Shown here in pieces: positions 1 to 11,800 of a DNA stretch of 59,313 nt. Each line of letters opens with the position of its first letter. Position 1 is the first letter of the stretch. Both the position numbers and the translations under genes were made by a program. Source of the stretch: Chlamydiota bacterium (GTDB taxonomy: Bacteria > Chlamydiota > Chlamydiia > Chlamydiales > Parachlamydiaceae); the NCBI GenBank assembly GCA_013287815.1, contig JABDDC010000009.1, forward strand, positions 1 to 59,313. Reading direction: 5' to 3'. The notes under the pieces are model-generated. The model had not been told where the DNA came from. It made no database searches and saw nothing but the letters and a program-made list of their open reading frames with translations.

Positions 1-8
1 TAAAGGTC

Positions 9-134
9 TTATTCAGACCTACTGCTTGTTATCTGCCTGACGAAGCCCTTAACGGAATTATCACCGGAAGAGGATAAAATCTCTTAATATTAAGTGCGCT
101 AAGTGGGCAGATAACAATCAATAGGTCTGAATAA
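9..134. repeat. 29-bp imperfect inverted repeat pair
   Basis: The left arm (9-37) and right arm (106-134) are reverse complements with about two mismatches, around a 68-bp loop that contains a smaller hairpin near 70-85. It could be a MITE-like relic, the end of an element outside the window, or a structured RNA. No protein-coding frame is evident across it. Confidence 0.6.
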
Positions 135-710
135 ACTTCGGCCTCATGGCTTAAAGATCGCTTTAGTGTCATATCCATGCCTTCCGTCCTATACTCGTAA
201 TCTTACGATTTTCCGGACTATATAAACCAAAAATTACTAGATTTTAGCCGGTTTTTTGCCAAAATCTTTAAAAAAATGTCCGTTTTCAACAAATTCTAGC
301 GCTTTTATCGCAAAAACGATATTGTTGTAAATGAAAAAAAATCGATTCTAAACCAATGTGAAAGAGTGGTTTAGAGAAAAAGTACAAAAAGGTGTTGCGT
401 TAAATCGCGGATATTTTGTATTGTTGTTTCATCTCCTGACTAAAACGTTTGAATAACGGCTAAGTCAAGAGAATAGCGAATGCCTTAGAGTCTTCGCCAG
501 CCTGTTTTGACAGTATAACAATGACAATGTTCAAGCAAAGAGGCTTTCTTAGGAAAGCCTCGAAACAATAGAGCTTGTGTGGGGCAGGGTAAAACCTGTC
601 GCACTATATAAGGCACCACTCAGCATGGTGCCAAAAATTGTAACCCCTCTATCACACCCCGTGATATGGGTTACTAAATCAACTCATATTTTCAAGAGTT
701 TTTTTTCTGT
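135..710 (+). other. rRNA operon upstream/leader region, no gene seen
   Basis: No convincing ORF. The stretch contains a TTGACA hexamer (507-512) without a clear -10 at standard spacing. There is a perfect 9-bp hairpin at 540-561 with loop TTAG, and a second hairpin at 612-632 (GGCACCA/TGGTGCC). These are plausibly rRNA promoter and leader/processing elements, but the promoter cannot be fixed from sequence alone. Confidence 0.4.
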
Positions 711-2245
<1,535 letters not shown>

Positions 2246-2386
2246 AAGGACAGATTGCCCGTACCCTAGAGGTACAGTAGCGGCAATCAAGGTTGGTCAA
2301 GCTCTATGCTTAGTACATTGTCTTTTTTATGCTGTCAAAGACAGCTATATATATAAAATAGGGAATCTGAATCCCGAAATTTATTT

Positions 2387-2459
2387 GGGGGTTTAGCTCA
2401 GTTGGTAGAGCATCTGATTTGCATTCAGAGGGTCAGGAGTTCGAATCTCCTAGCCTCCA
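2387..2459 (+). tRNA. tRNA-Ala (TGC)
   Basis: Full cloverleaf in the 16S-23S spacer: acceptor GGGGGTT pairs with AGCCTCC, D arm GCTC/GAGC, anticodon loop TTTGCAT with anticodon TGC, and T arm AGGAG-TTCGAAT-CTCCT. The discriminator is A. The 3' CCA is not encoded (the sequence runs CCTCCAAG). Confidence 0.96.
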
Positions 2460-2468
2460 AGAGTATAC

Positions 2469-2545
2469 GCGGTTATAGCTCAGTTGGTTAGAGCGCGACA
2501 CTGATAATGTCGAGGTCCCAAGTTCAAGTCTTGGTAACCGCACCA
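2469..2545 (+). tRNA. tRNA-Ile (GAT)
   Basis: Second spacer tRNA, 9 bp after tRNA-Ala. Acceptor GCGGTTA pairs with TAACCGC, the anticodon loop is CTGATAA with anticodon GAT, and the T arm is CCAAG-TTCAAGT-CTTGG. Unlike the neighbouring tRNA-Ala, the 3' CCA is encoded (2543-2545). Confidence 0.96.
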
Positions 2546-2912
2546 AATATCTGCTTTATGCAGGTTAGCTATTTTGAAAGTCATAAATTGTTAAGAATCA
2601 AGTATTAATCTAGAGGGGTTGAAGTCAAATTCAACCCAAATAGTAAAGAAAAGAGACTTATAAGACTCTTAGGATACAAAGGTCAATGGACACTAAGTCC
2701 CATTCGTCCCGCGTCTCCCATCAGTCCTAAATGTCTCTTAAATGTCTTTTTATTTCACTGATCAAAAATCAGCGCTTGAAGAATAATCTTCACACATAGT
2801 TAGTTGTAATGACTAACAAATATTAAGTGGCACCAATTTATTGGTGCTATCGTAACTCATTGAGAGTCCTCGTAAGACTCTCAACATATAACTTAATAGC
2901 TTGAAAATTTTT
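2546..2912 (+). other. tRNA-Ile to 23S transcribed spacer
   Basis: No gene is seen in these 367 bp. There are short hairpins near 2830-2848 (GGCACCAATTTATTGGTGC) and 2861-2883 (TGAGAGTC/GACTCTCA). They are probably parts of rRNA processing stems. Confidence 0.6.
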
Positions 2913-5859
<2,947 letters not shown>

Positions 5860-6001
5860 ACCTTTTTTTTACTGAAGGATGAGACCATTCCCTTCAGCTA
5901 AGTGTGGTCGCAATATAAATCAAGCGGTGAAGATTTTTTCTTCAAGCGTTGTTTTATGATTAGTGATTGATTGATACGATGATTAACAATTTATGATTTT
6001 T

Positions 6002-6117
6002 GCTTGGTGACATTAGAGAAAGGGAAATACCTGATCCCATCCCGAACTCAGAAGTCAAGCCTTTCATCGCCGATGGTACTGCACACAAGAGTGTGGGAGA
6101 GTAGGTCGTTGCCAAGC
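6002..6117 (+). rRNA. rrf: 5S ribosomal RNA
   Basis: About 116 nt closed by a GCTTGG/CCAAGC terminal stem, with the typical cccatcccgaactcagaagtcaagc loop and gagagtaggtc 3' half. It follows the 23S gene after a 142-bp spacer and is followed directly by a strong terminator. Confidence 0.95.
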
Positions 6118-6126
6118 TTTTTTTCC

Positions 6127-6161
6127 GGCCCTGGAACGCAAGTTCTAGGGCCTTTTTTTTT
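6127..6161 (+). terminator. Intrinsic terminator of the rRNA operon
   Basis: Eleven-bp stem GGCCCTGGAAC / GTTCTAGGGCC with one G-T pair and a GCAA tetraloop, followed by nine T residues. It lies 10 bp after the 5S gene. Confidence 0.93.
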
Positions 6162-6207
6162 GCAAATTAATATTTAAAATTTTACAGCAAGAAATTTAAA
6201 AATATTT

Positions 6208-6281
6208 CACGGTGTGGGGGGAGGGTAGCCGTTGCCGCAACGTGCAGCGGGCGGCAACGGCTACCATCCCCCCACCCCGTG
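6208..6281. repeat. Long GC-rich intergenic hairpin
   Basis: The left arm (6208-6238) and right arm (6250-6281) are nearly perfect reverse complements, rich in G on the left and C on the right, with an 11-nt loop. No T-run follows, so it is not a canonical terminator. It may be a MITE-like palindrome or a transcript-stabilising structure between the rRNA operon and the sulfation genes. Confidence 0.75.
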
Positions 6282-6375
6282 AACGGATACTTCGATGATG
6301 ACATTAAATTAATTCTTGAATTAAAGAAGGGGTTTTAGTAAAAGGGGTACATTTGAACCATTTTAAGGAGAACTT

Positions 6376-8058
6376 ATGGACTACAAGAGAACTTTAACGA
6401 CCATCCTGTTTACTTTCATCACAAGTGTTTGCTTTGGGGCTTCTATAACCTTGACTGAGAGACAACTCTGCGATCTAGAATTGCTGTTGAATAAGGGTTT
6501 TGCTCCCTTAGAGGGATTTATGGGCAGCAACGACTATAATGGGGTTGTCTCTGAAATGAGATTGGCCGACGGCACAGTCTGGCCGATGCCTATCATTTTA
6601 GATATCAATGCTAAAACTAAGCAGGGGTTGGAAAATGCAGGCGACACTCAACTGATACTTCGTGATCAGGAAGGGACCATTTTGGCAACTATGGAGATCT
6701 CGGAAGTCTGGTCGCCGGATAAAAATCTTGAGGCTCAAAATGTCTATGGAACAACCTCTAGAGATCATCCAGGGGTTAATTACTTACTTAGCAAGACAGG
6801 TGATTACTATGTAGCTGGACCTCTGACAAAAGTAGCCGATCCAAAACATTACGATTTCATAAAAATTAGAAGGACGCCGGATGAGATAAAGGCTTACTTC
6901 AATGATATGGGTTATGATAAGGTCGTGGCATTCCAGACGCGCAATCCGATGCACCGCGCCCATGTCGAGTTGACAATGCGTGCTGCGAACCAGGTAGGAG
7001 CCCATCTGTTGCTCCATCCCGCAGTAGGCTTAACCAAGCCCGGCGATGTCGATTACTTTACCAGAGTCAAGTGTTATCAGAGCTTGCTGCCATATTATCC
7101 TGAAGGATCAGTGACTTTGAGCTTGCTGCCCATAGCGATGAGAATGGCGGGTCCAAGAGAAGCGTTGTGGCACGCGATCATTCGCAAAAACTATGGCTGC
7201 ACCCACTTTATTGTCGGTAGAGACCATGCCGGCCCTGGAAAAGATAGCAAGGGAGTCGATTTTTATGATCCTTATGCCGCTCAGGAACTTGTGAATACCT
7301 ATTCCGGTGAAGTTGGTATAGAAATGGTCCCTTTTAAGGAAATGGTTTATGTCAAGGAAGATGACAATTATCAGCCGATTGATGAAGTGGATCCATCAAA
7401 AACGGTTCTGAATATTTCTGGAACACAACTGCGAAAAATTTTGCGTGAAGGTAGCGATATCCCATCCTGGTTTACTTATCCTGAAGTCATGACTGAGCTT
7501 AAAAAGGTGTTTCCGGCGAGAAATCAACAAGGTTTCACCCTATTCTTTACAGGCTTATCCGGAGCAGGCAAATCGACGATCGCAAACAGCTTGGCTGTCA
7601 AACTGATGGAAATGCAAGACAGGCCCATCACCTTGTTAGATGGCGATATTATCCGCACCAATCTATCCAGCGAACTGGGGTTTTCAAAAGAGCACCGCGC
7701 TTTGAATGTACGTCGCGTCGGATTTGTTGCTAATGAGATTACCAAGAACCATGGAGCAGCTATTTGTGTTTTGATAGCGCCTTATGAAAAGGACCGTCTC
7801 TCTAATAGAGATCTGATCAGTGCCAATGGAAACTACATCGAAGTGTATATCAGCACCTCCCTGGAAGAATGTGAAAGTCGGGATCCTAAAGGATTGTACT
7901 CACTTGTCAGACAAGGAAAGCTCAAGGAATTTACCGGGATCGACGATCCATTCGAACAGCCTGTCAATCCGGAAATTGAAATTGACACAGCGCTCTATTC
8001 AGTCAGTGATGCAGTCGATATCATCCTCAATTATTTGATACTGGGAGGATATTTCTGA
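6376..8058 (+). CDS. Signal-peptide-bearing bifunctional ATP sulfurylase / APS kinase (PAPS synthetase)
   Basis: 560 aa fusion that would convert ATP plus sulfate to APS and then to PAPS. Residues 1-22 form a Sec-type signal peptide (KR, then a hydrophobic stretch, cleavage around CFGA|S). The ATP sulfurylase domain (about 25-380) has the nucleotide-binding motif QTRNPMHRAH (187-196), GRDHAGPG (281-288) and ISGTQLR (347-353). The APS kinase domain (about 385-555) has P-loop GLSGAGKS (393-400), LDGD (421-424) and the late RDPKGLY motif (502-508). All key motifs are intact, so both activities look functional. The order (sulfurylase first) is bacterial; animal PAPS synthetases have the reverse order. 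AAGGAG precedes the ATG at 6376. It sits 66 bp upstream of an exported sulfotransferase. An export signal on a PAPS-making enzyme is very unusual. No sulfite-forming genes are nearby, which argues against assimilation and for supplying sulfotransfer outside the cytoplasm (inference). Confidence 0.93.
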   Translation: MDYKRTLTTILFTFITSVCFGASITLTERQLCDLELLLNKGFAPLEGFMGSNDYNGVVSEMRLADGTVWPMPIILDINAKTKQGLENAGDTQLILRDQEGTILATMEISEVWSPDKNLEAQNVYGTTSRDHPGVNYLLSKTGDYYVAGPLTKVADPKHYDFIKIRRTPDEIKAYFNDMGYDKVVAFQTRNPMHRAHVELTMRAANQVGAHLLLHPAVGLTKPGDVDYFTRVKCYQSLLPYYPEGSVTLSLLPIAMRMAGPREALWHAIIRKNYGCTHFIVGRDHAGPGKDSKGVDFYDPYAAQELVNTYSGEVGIEMVPFKEMVYVKEDDNYQPIDEVDPSKTVLNISGTQLRKILREGSDIPSWFTYPEVMTELKKVFPARNQQGFTLFFTGLSGAGKSTIANSLAVKLMEMQDRPITLLDGDIIRTNLSSELGFSKEHRALNVRRVGFVANEITKNHGAAICVLIAPYEKDRLSNRDLISANGNYIEVYISTSLEECESRDPKGLYSLVRQGKLKEFTGIDDPFEQPVNPEIEIDTALYSVSDAVDIILNYLILGGYF

Positions 8059-8069
8059 CGATTTCTCAT

Positions 8070-8099
8070 TTGCCAAATTAAATGGAATTGGGCTACTAT
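8070..8099 (+). promoter_or_regulatory. Possible promoter before the sulfotransferase
   Basis: TTGCCA (8070-8075), an 18-bp spacer and TACTAT (8094-8099) lie 25 bp before the GTG start. A reasonable sigma-70-like match, but unproven; readthrough from the upstream gene is equally possible. Confidence 0.35.
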
Positions 8100-8124
8100 T
8101 CTCTCAGTTAAAAAGGAGATTCCT

Positions 8125-8880
8125 GTGAGTTTTAAAACCTTGATCTTATCCTGCCTTTTGATTTGGACGACACTCCCTTGCAATGCAAAAACATTTATCG
8201 CTCAACGAAAGGATTTACCTCATTATTATGGAAAGTCTGATTATGTGCTGATTGCTAGCACTGGAAGGTCTGGCAGTACGATGCTGACAGAACAGATGCT
8301 AAAATTTATGCCTAAAAAAAAGGTATTGAAAACACATTTGTTACTGCCGAGTAGAGATTTTAAGGGAAAAATCCTTTTCATTTTTTCTAATCCCGATCAA
8401 GCAGCGGAATCTGCTTTATTCATGACTCTGCATAAAAGAGGTTTTGGTAGTCATCATTTTGTTTATGTCGAGACGGCCGATCGCACATGGTATCAACATA
8501 TTGGTGGATCCAGCAAACAAAATTTAAAGCACAATCTTTTATCGTATGACGCATTGGGGACGGCCGAACATTTACAAGCGTGGCTTCATGATCAAGTAAA
8601 AGCCTCCTCTCCTGATCGAGCACAAATTTTGGCCATTAAATATGAAAATTTGTGGGATGTCGAAACCATGCAGGCTATTAGAAATTTTCTTAATCTCCCT
8701 GATTTTGAACTTCCGGCTAAGAGGTCCCGAGGGCATCAGAATTTACATGCAAATGAAATTGCCTTTAGACAAGCTTATAACTTGGGTACCGAGGAAGATC
8801 CCATTTATACAGCTTACGATGAAGCTAGGGTTCTTTGGGAGCAAGCTCCGCCCTTTCAGTTCCTCAAAATAAATAGATAG
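8125..8880 (+). CDS. Exported PAPS-dependent sulfotransferase
   Basis: 251 aa. The GTG start is supported by AAAAGGAG about 8 bp upstream. Residues 1-21 are a signal peptide ending near CNA|K. The mature protein opens with the sulfotransferase 5'-phosphosulfate loop (STGRSGSTML, 45-54). The 3'-phosphate-binding segment follows (FIFSNPDQAAESAL, about 85-98), with Asn where many family members have Arg. A late IKYENLWD segment resembles the family's YEDL motif. It would transfer sulfate from PAPS to a hydroxyl or amine on a carbohydrate, peptide or small molecule; the acceptor cannot be predicted. Its position directly after an exported PAPS synthetase gives it a local donor supply. It is small for a sulfotransferase, and the acceptor-binding region is unlike any I recognise. 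Confidence 0.85.
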   Translation: MSFKTLILSCLLIWTTLPCNAKTFIAQRKDLPHYYGKSDYVLIASTGRSGSTMLTEQMLKFMPKKKVLKTHLLLPSRDFKGKILFIFSNPDQAAESALFMTLHKRGFGSHHFVYVETADRTWYQHIGGSSKQNLKHNLLSYDALGTAEHLQAWLHDQVKASSPDRAQILAIKYENLWDVETMQAIRNFLNLPDFELPAKRSRGHQNLHANEIAFRQAYNLGTEEDPIYTAYDEARVLWEQAPPFQFLKINR

Positions 8881-8917
8881 GCTAAGTGTTTAAAATATAT
8901 ATTCAAGGATGAAATTT

Positions 8918-9793
8918 ATGATTCGTACTCTATGCCTATTTTTTATTTCTATATTATTGACTTCGTCAGTCTGTTGCGAAGAGTATGAGCCGATCAAAAA
9001 GCAATATTCTTTTGCGAACGATCCCATCGATATCATAATTGTCACTCACCCCAAAGATAAAAAGACATTGGATGATTGCATAAATGGATTAAAAGAAAAT
9101 TGCAAAAATTACAGGAGAATCATAGTCGTTTCTTCTAAGAATTTGACAGATCAGGCTGAATGGTACGACGAGGCAAATTATCCCTTCAGCAAAGAAGATA
9201 TTGGAATGAAGATTGCAAGGGGCAGCCATAAAAAATACAAGCAGTTTTTTGAGCACGACCATCGTTCACCTGGCTGGTATTTTCAACAATTGCTTAAATT
9301 ATATTCTCCTTTTGTTATCCCTGGCATAACGTCAAATGTGTTAGTGGTTGACTCCGACACCATCTTTATGAATCCTGTCGAGTTTTTAAATGAGCAAAAT
9401 GGGGGATTATTATGTTTTGGTACGAAGCGTGTCATGTCTGCCTATTTCAAGCATGCCGAAAGATTAATTCCAGGATATAAGAGAATCAACACCGACATAT
9501 ACAGTGTCTGCCATCATATGTTATTTCAAAGAGTTATTCTTGAAGATCTTTTTGCCGTCGTAGAAAATTATCATCATGTACCCTTTTGGGAGGCATTTTG
9601 TTTGTGTGTTGATCGGCATAAAAATTTAGGAGCTTCAGAATTTGAAATTTACTTCAATTTTGCCTTGACTCACAGTGATCAGATCGAATTGCGTAAATTG
9701 AAATGGAGGAATAGCGGTCATCCTGGTAAAAAGAACCGATACAAAGATGCCGGCTATGATTACGTCTCTTTCCATACCTATATGAGGGGGTAG
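8918..9793 (+). CDS. Exported glycosyltransferase-like protein (DUF6492-type, DxD motif)
   Basis: About 291 aa, third gene of the sulfation cassette, 37 bp after the sulfotransferase. The ATG at 8918 is preferred because AAGGA (8905-8909) lies 8 bp upstream of it; an in-frame ATG at 8909 overlaps that site. Residues 1-20 are a signal peptide (hydrophobic, ending VCCEE). The rest resembles GT-A glycosyltransferase-like proteins: a first strand DIIIVTHP (38-45), a GWYFQQLLKLY segment (119-129), a VLVVDSDTIF strand with DxD at 145-147, and a SEFEIYFNF segment. It likely handles a nucleotide sugar, and by context may build or extend the glycan that the neighbour sulfates (inference). Substrate unknown. 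Confidence 0.75.
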   Translation: MIRTLCLFFISILLTSSVCCEEYEPIKKQYSFANDPIDIIIVTHPKDKKTLDDCINGLKENCKNYRRIIVVSSKNLTDQAEWYDEANYPFSKEDIGMKIARGSHKKYKQFFEHDHRSPGWYFQQLLKLYSPFVIPGITSNVLVVDSDTIFMNPVEFLNEQNGGLLCFGTKRVMSAYFKHAERLIPGYKRINTDIYSVCHHMLFQRVILEDLFAVVENYHHVPFWEAFCLCVDRHKNLGASEFEIYFNFALTHSDQIELRKLKWRNSGHPGKKNRYKDAGYDYVSFHTYMRG

Positions 9794-9908
9794 GGGTATT
9801 GTACTTTATACTGCGGGGTGTTAAATTTTTCGTAAAAGCAAAATTTCAACGCTATGCAGTATAATCGCATGACCTTTTGTTCATCTATACATTTTACTTG
9901 CATAAAAT

Positions 9909-9946
9909 GCCCCCCTGATTATGATGGCGATATCGTTACAAGGGGG
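9909..9946 (+). promoter_or_regulatory. Possible Shine-Dalgarno-sequestering hairpin
   Basis: CCCCCC at about 9909-9915 can pair with AGGGGG (9941-9946), which is the ribosome-binding site of the next gene (ATG 9952). The loop contains the palindrome GATATC. It could make translation depend on structure or temperature. Short stem, weak evidence. Confidence 0.25.
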
Positions 9947-9951
9947 TGTTT

Positions 9952-10524
9952 ATGAGTGCTGCTCCTCTAAGTCCTGCTGAATTTTCCTATACATATGGTG
10001 GTCCTTTACAAGAGGCTGAAAAGCATAGTAACACCTCCATTCAAATTGTTTCTCAAGCTTTTAGACAGCTGGCTGCTTCTCTTTCTCTAGAAGAACCGGA
10101 AGTGGTTGATGCAGTCAATGGCGACCACCTATTCAAACAACTTTTCCTGATTAACGAAATCTGTTTTCACGATTATCTTCCACAAGTGAACAACATCGAC
10201 TCATCTTACCAATCAATAATTGGGGTATTAAGAATATTAGCGAATCCCGCTTTGAAAGTTCCCGTGATAAAAGGTGAAAACGGAGCAGGATGCAGATATG
10301 TCTATTTTCGTGTTGAAATTCCACTAATTTCTAAGAGTATCATTACCATTTTTAATAACCGTGACAAACCAACTACCTGGATAGTCTCTGAAAAGGTGTA
10401 TGAAGGGGTTTTATTTATGGAGAAGGATATTGTAATGATTGACGAAGGAAAAGTGACAGATCCTAAATGTTATCTGAAATATCAAGGAATTTTCAGGAAA
10501 TATTTCGAATCTAAAATAATCTAA
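9952..10524 (+). CDS. Hypothetical protein, first of a three-gene set
   Basis: About 190 aa. The ATG at 9952 follows a strong AAGGGGG; a GTG six bases earlier lies inside that site. No signal peptide, no membrane segment. The N-terminus is rich in Ser, Ala and Pro. The C-terminal half (YVYFRVEIP ... MIDEGKVTDPKCYLKYQGIFRKYF) can be lined up with the next protein (FIYFKTRDD ... LIDQGQVIDRARYKNLKNLIRRAVY), so the two look like old tandem duplicates. I do not recognise the family. The small cytoplasmic-type product, uncharged Ser/Thr-rich start and lineage-specific look would fit a type III effector or chaperone, but that is inference. Confidence 0.7.
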   Translation: MSAAPLSPAEFSYTYGGPLQEAEKHSNTSIQIVSQAFRQLAASLSLEEPEVVDAVNGDHLFKQLFLINEICFHDYLPQVNNIDSSYQSIIGVLRILANPALKVPVIKGENGAGCRYVYFRVEIPLISKSIITIFNNRDKPTTWIVSEKVYEGVLFMEKDIVMIDEGKVTDPKCYLKYQGIFRKYFESKII

Positions 10525-10561
10525 TTATTTATTGCCTACTTCCTAATCTTGAGGAGTCAAT

Positions 10562-11143
10562 ATGAGCAGTCTGAGCACCACATTAACCGGTACTTCCACT
10601 TTTATTCCAGAATGTGCCTTTAGCGATTCTGAAGAAGAAGATAATCCTCTTGATAAACAGGAAGAACTTCGAATAAGTCAAAAAAGTGAAGAATTTTTCC
10701 GGCAACTTTTATCAATCGATGGTAAAAGCTATTTGGATAAAATCCCAAAAATTGATGAAGAAGAAATAGACAAGCCGGATGATTTGTACACTGTAAGATA
10801 TATCTTTGCCAAAATGTTGAAGGAGAAGGGGCCCTTATTTCAAGGGTATACAAAAGAAGATAAAAAACGGTTTATCTATTTTAAGACAAGAGATGATCAG
10901 AATGAAGAAAGCTATGTTTGCATCTTTAATATCGCTGCCTGCCAAAATATGTGGAACATCACAGTCTCTACTTTTATAAAAACTTTAGCTAAGGGTAAGA
11001 AAGATTTAGAGTTACATCAGTGGAGCTATACCTTGATTGATCAGGGGCAAGTCATAGACCGCGCCCGTTACAAAAATCTAAAAAACCTCATTCGCCGCGC
11101 AGTATATCTTAAAATGTGTGATTCCTGTATGACTGTAGGCTAA
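10562..11143 (+). CDS. Hypothetical protein, diverged paralogue of the preceding gene
   Basis: 193 aa, 37 bp after the previous gene with GAGGAG before the ATG. The start is Ser/Thr-rich (MSSLSTTLTGTSTF) followed by an acidic run (SDSEEEDN, about 22-29). The C-terminal third shares the pattern hydrophobic-IDxGxVxD...Y with the upstream protein, which suggests tandem duplication and divergence. No membrane segment, no signal peptide, no recognised catalytic motif. Probably one operon with its neighbours (9952-11790). Confidence 0.7.
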   Translation: MSSLSTTLTGTSTFIPECAFSDSEEEDNPLDKQEELRISQKSEEFFRQLLSIDGKSYLDKIPKIDEEEIDKPDDLYTVRYIFAKMLKEKGPLFQGYTKEDKKRFIYFKTRDDQNEESYVCIFNIAACQNMWNITVSTFIKTLAKGKKDLELHQWSYTLIDQGQVIDRARYKNLKNLIRRAVYLKMCDSCMTVG

Positions 11144-11163
11144 AACCTTATCCAGGAGTCGTT

Positions 11164-11790
11164 ATGACAGCAGTATCTATTTCTAGTTCATCAAATCCTT
11201 TTAATTTATTTACAAGCCTTAAATATGTCCATTGTCGGAGATCAGTCAACCTCACTACTGAAAGCGGGGAAAAAAGTGAAATGGCCCTGCATTCTGAAAC
11301 TATAGAAAATTTCATAGAAAGTCATATCTTTCAGTATGCTCCTGAAGAATTTTTCCATCTTACCAAGACTTACAGTTTTAGAAATAGAATTATTCAATCA
11401 AATTACGTTGAAATTTTCGAAGATAAAAAAGAAAGATTAGGTAGAAAAATTAATGAATTGGAAAAAGCAATAGATCCATTGAAAAAAGAGCAAAGAGAGT
11501 TAGAAGCCAAACAGGCTTCTAGCGCTATTAGCTTCGAGGTGCATAAAATCAGAGAACGGCGCACAACCCTCGACAAAATTACTACTCTTTCATCACAGAT
11601 CAGTACCATTCAAACGAAGATCACCCCTCTCGCGGAAGAGCTCGAAGCACTCAAAAGTAAAATGGAAAAGATAAAAAATAATATCAAAGCAATTAATAAC
11701 AAAAGTGGATTAGAAGATCTTTATCGTAAATTCAAACTTACCCCCAAGAGGGATAGAGGTCTGAGTGTAAAAGACAAAGAAAAAGAGTAA
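11164..11790 (+). CDS. Hypothetical coiled-coil protein
   Basis: 208 aa, 20 bp after the preceding stop, with CAGGAG before the ATG. The N-terminus is Ser-rich (AVSISSSSNPFN). Residues about 80-185 are a long charged heptad-like segment (KKERLGRKINELEKAI ... EELEALKSKMEKIKNNIKAI) predicted to form a coiled coil, and the tail is very basic and acidic (KRDRGLSVKDKEKE). No signal peptide. It is convergent with the SET gene, with only 10 bp between their ends. A structural or secreted adaptor role is possible; function unknown. Confidence 0.68.
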   Translation: MTAVSISSSSNPFNLFTSLKYVHCRRSVNLTTESGEKSEMALHSETIENFIESHIFQYAPEEFFHLTKTYSFRNRIIQSNYVEIFEDKKERLGRKINELEKAIDPLKKEQRELEAKQASSAISFEVHKIRERRTTLDKITTLSSQISTIQTKITPLAEELEALKSKMEKIKNNIKAINNKSGLEDLYRKFKLTPKRDRGLSVKDKEKE

Positions 11791-11800
11791 TAAGGGGGCC

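Noticed and set aside
540-561. Terminator of an upstream gene
   Set aside because: Perfect hairpin, but no T-run on either strand.
6376-8058. Ordinary sulfate assimilation enzyme
   Set aside because: A signal peptide, an exported sulfotransferase downstream and no reductase genes argue against it, though the absence of genes outside the window cannot be checked.
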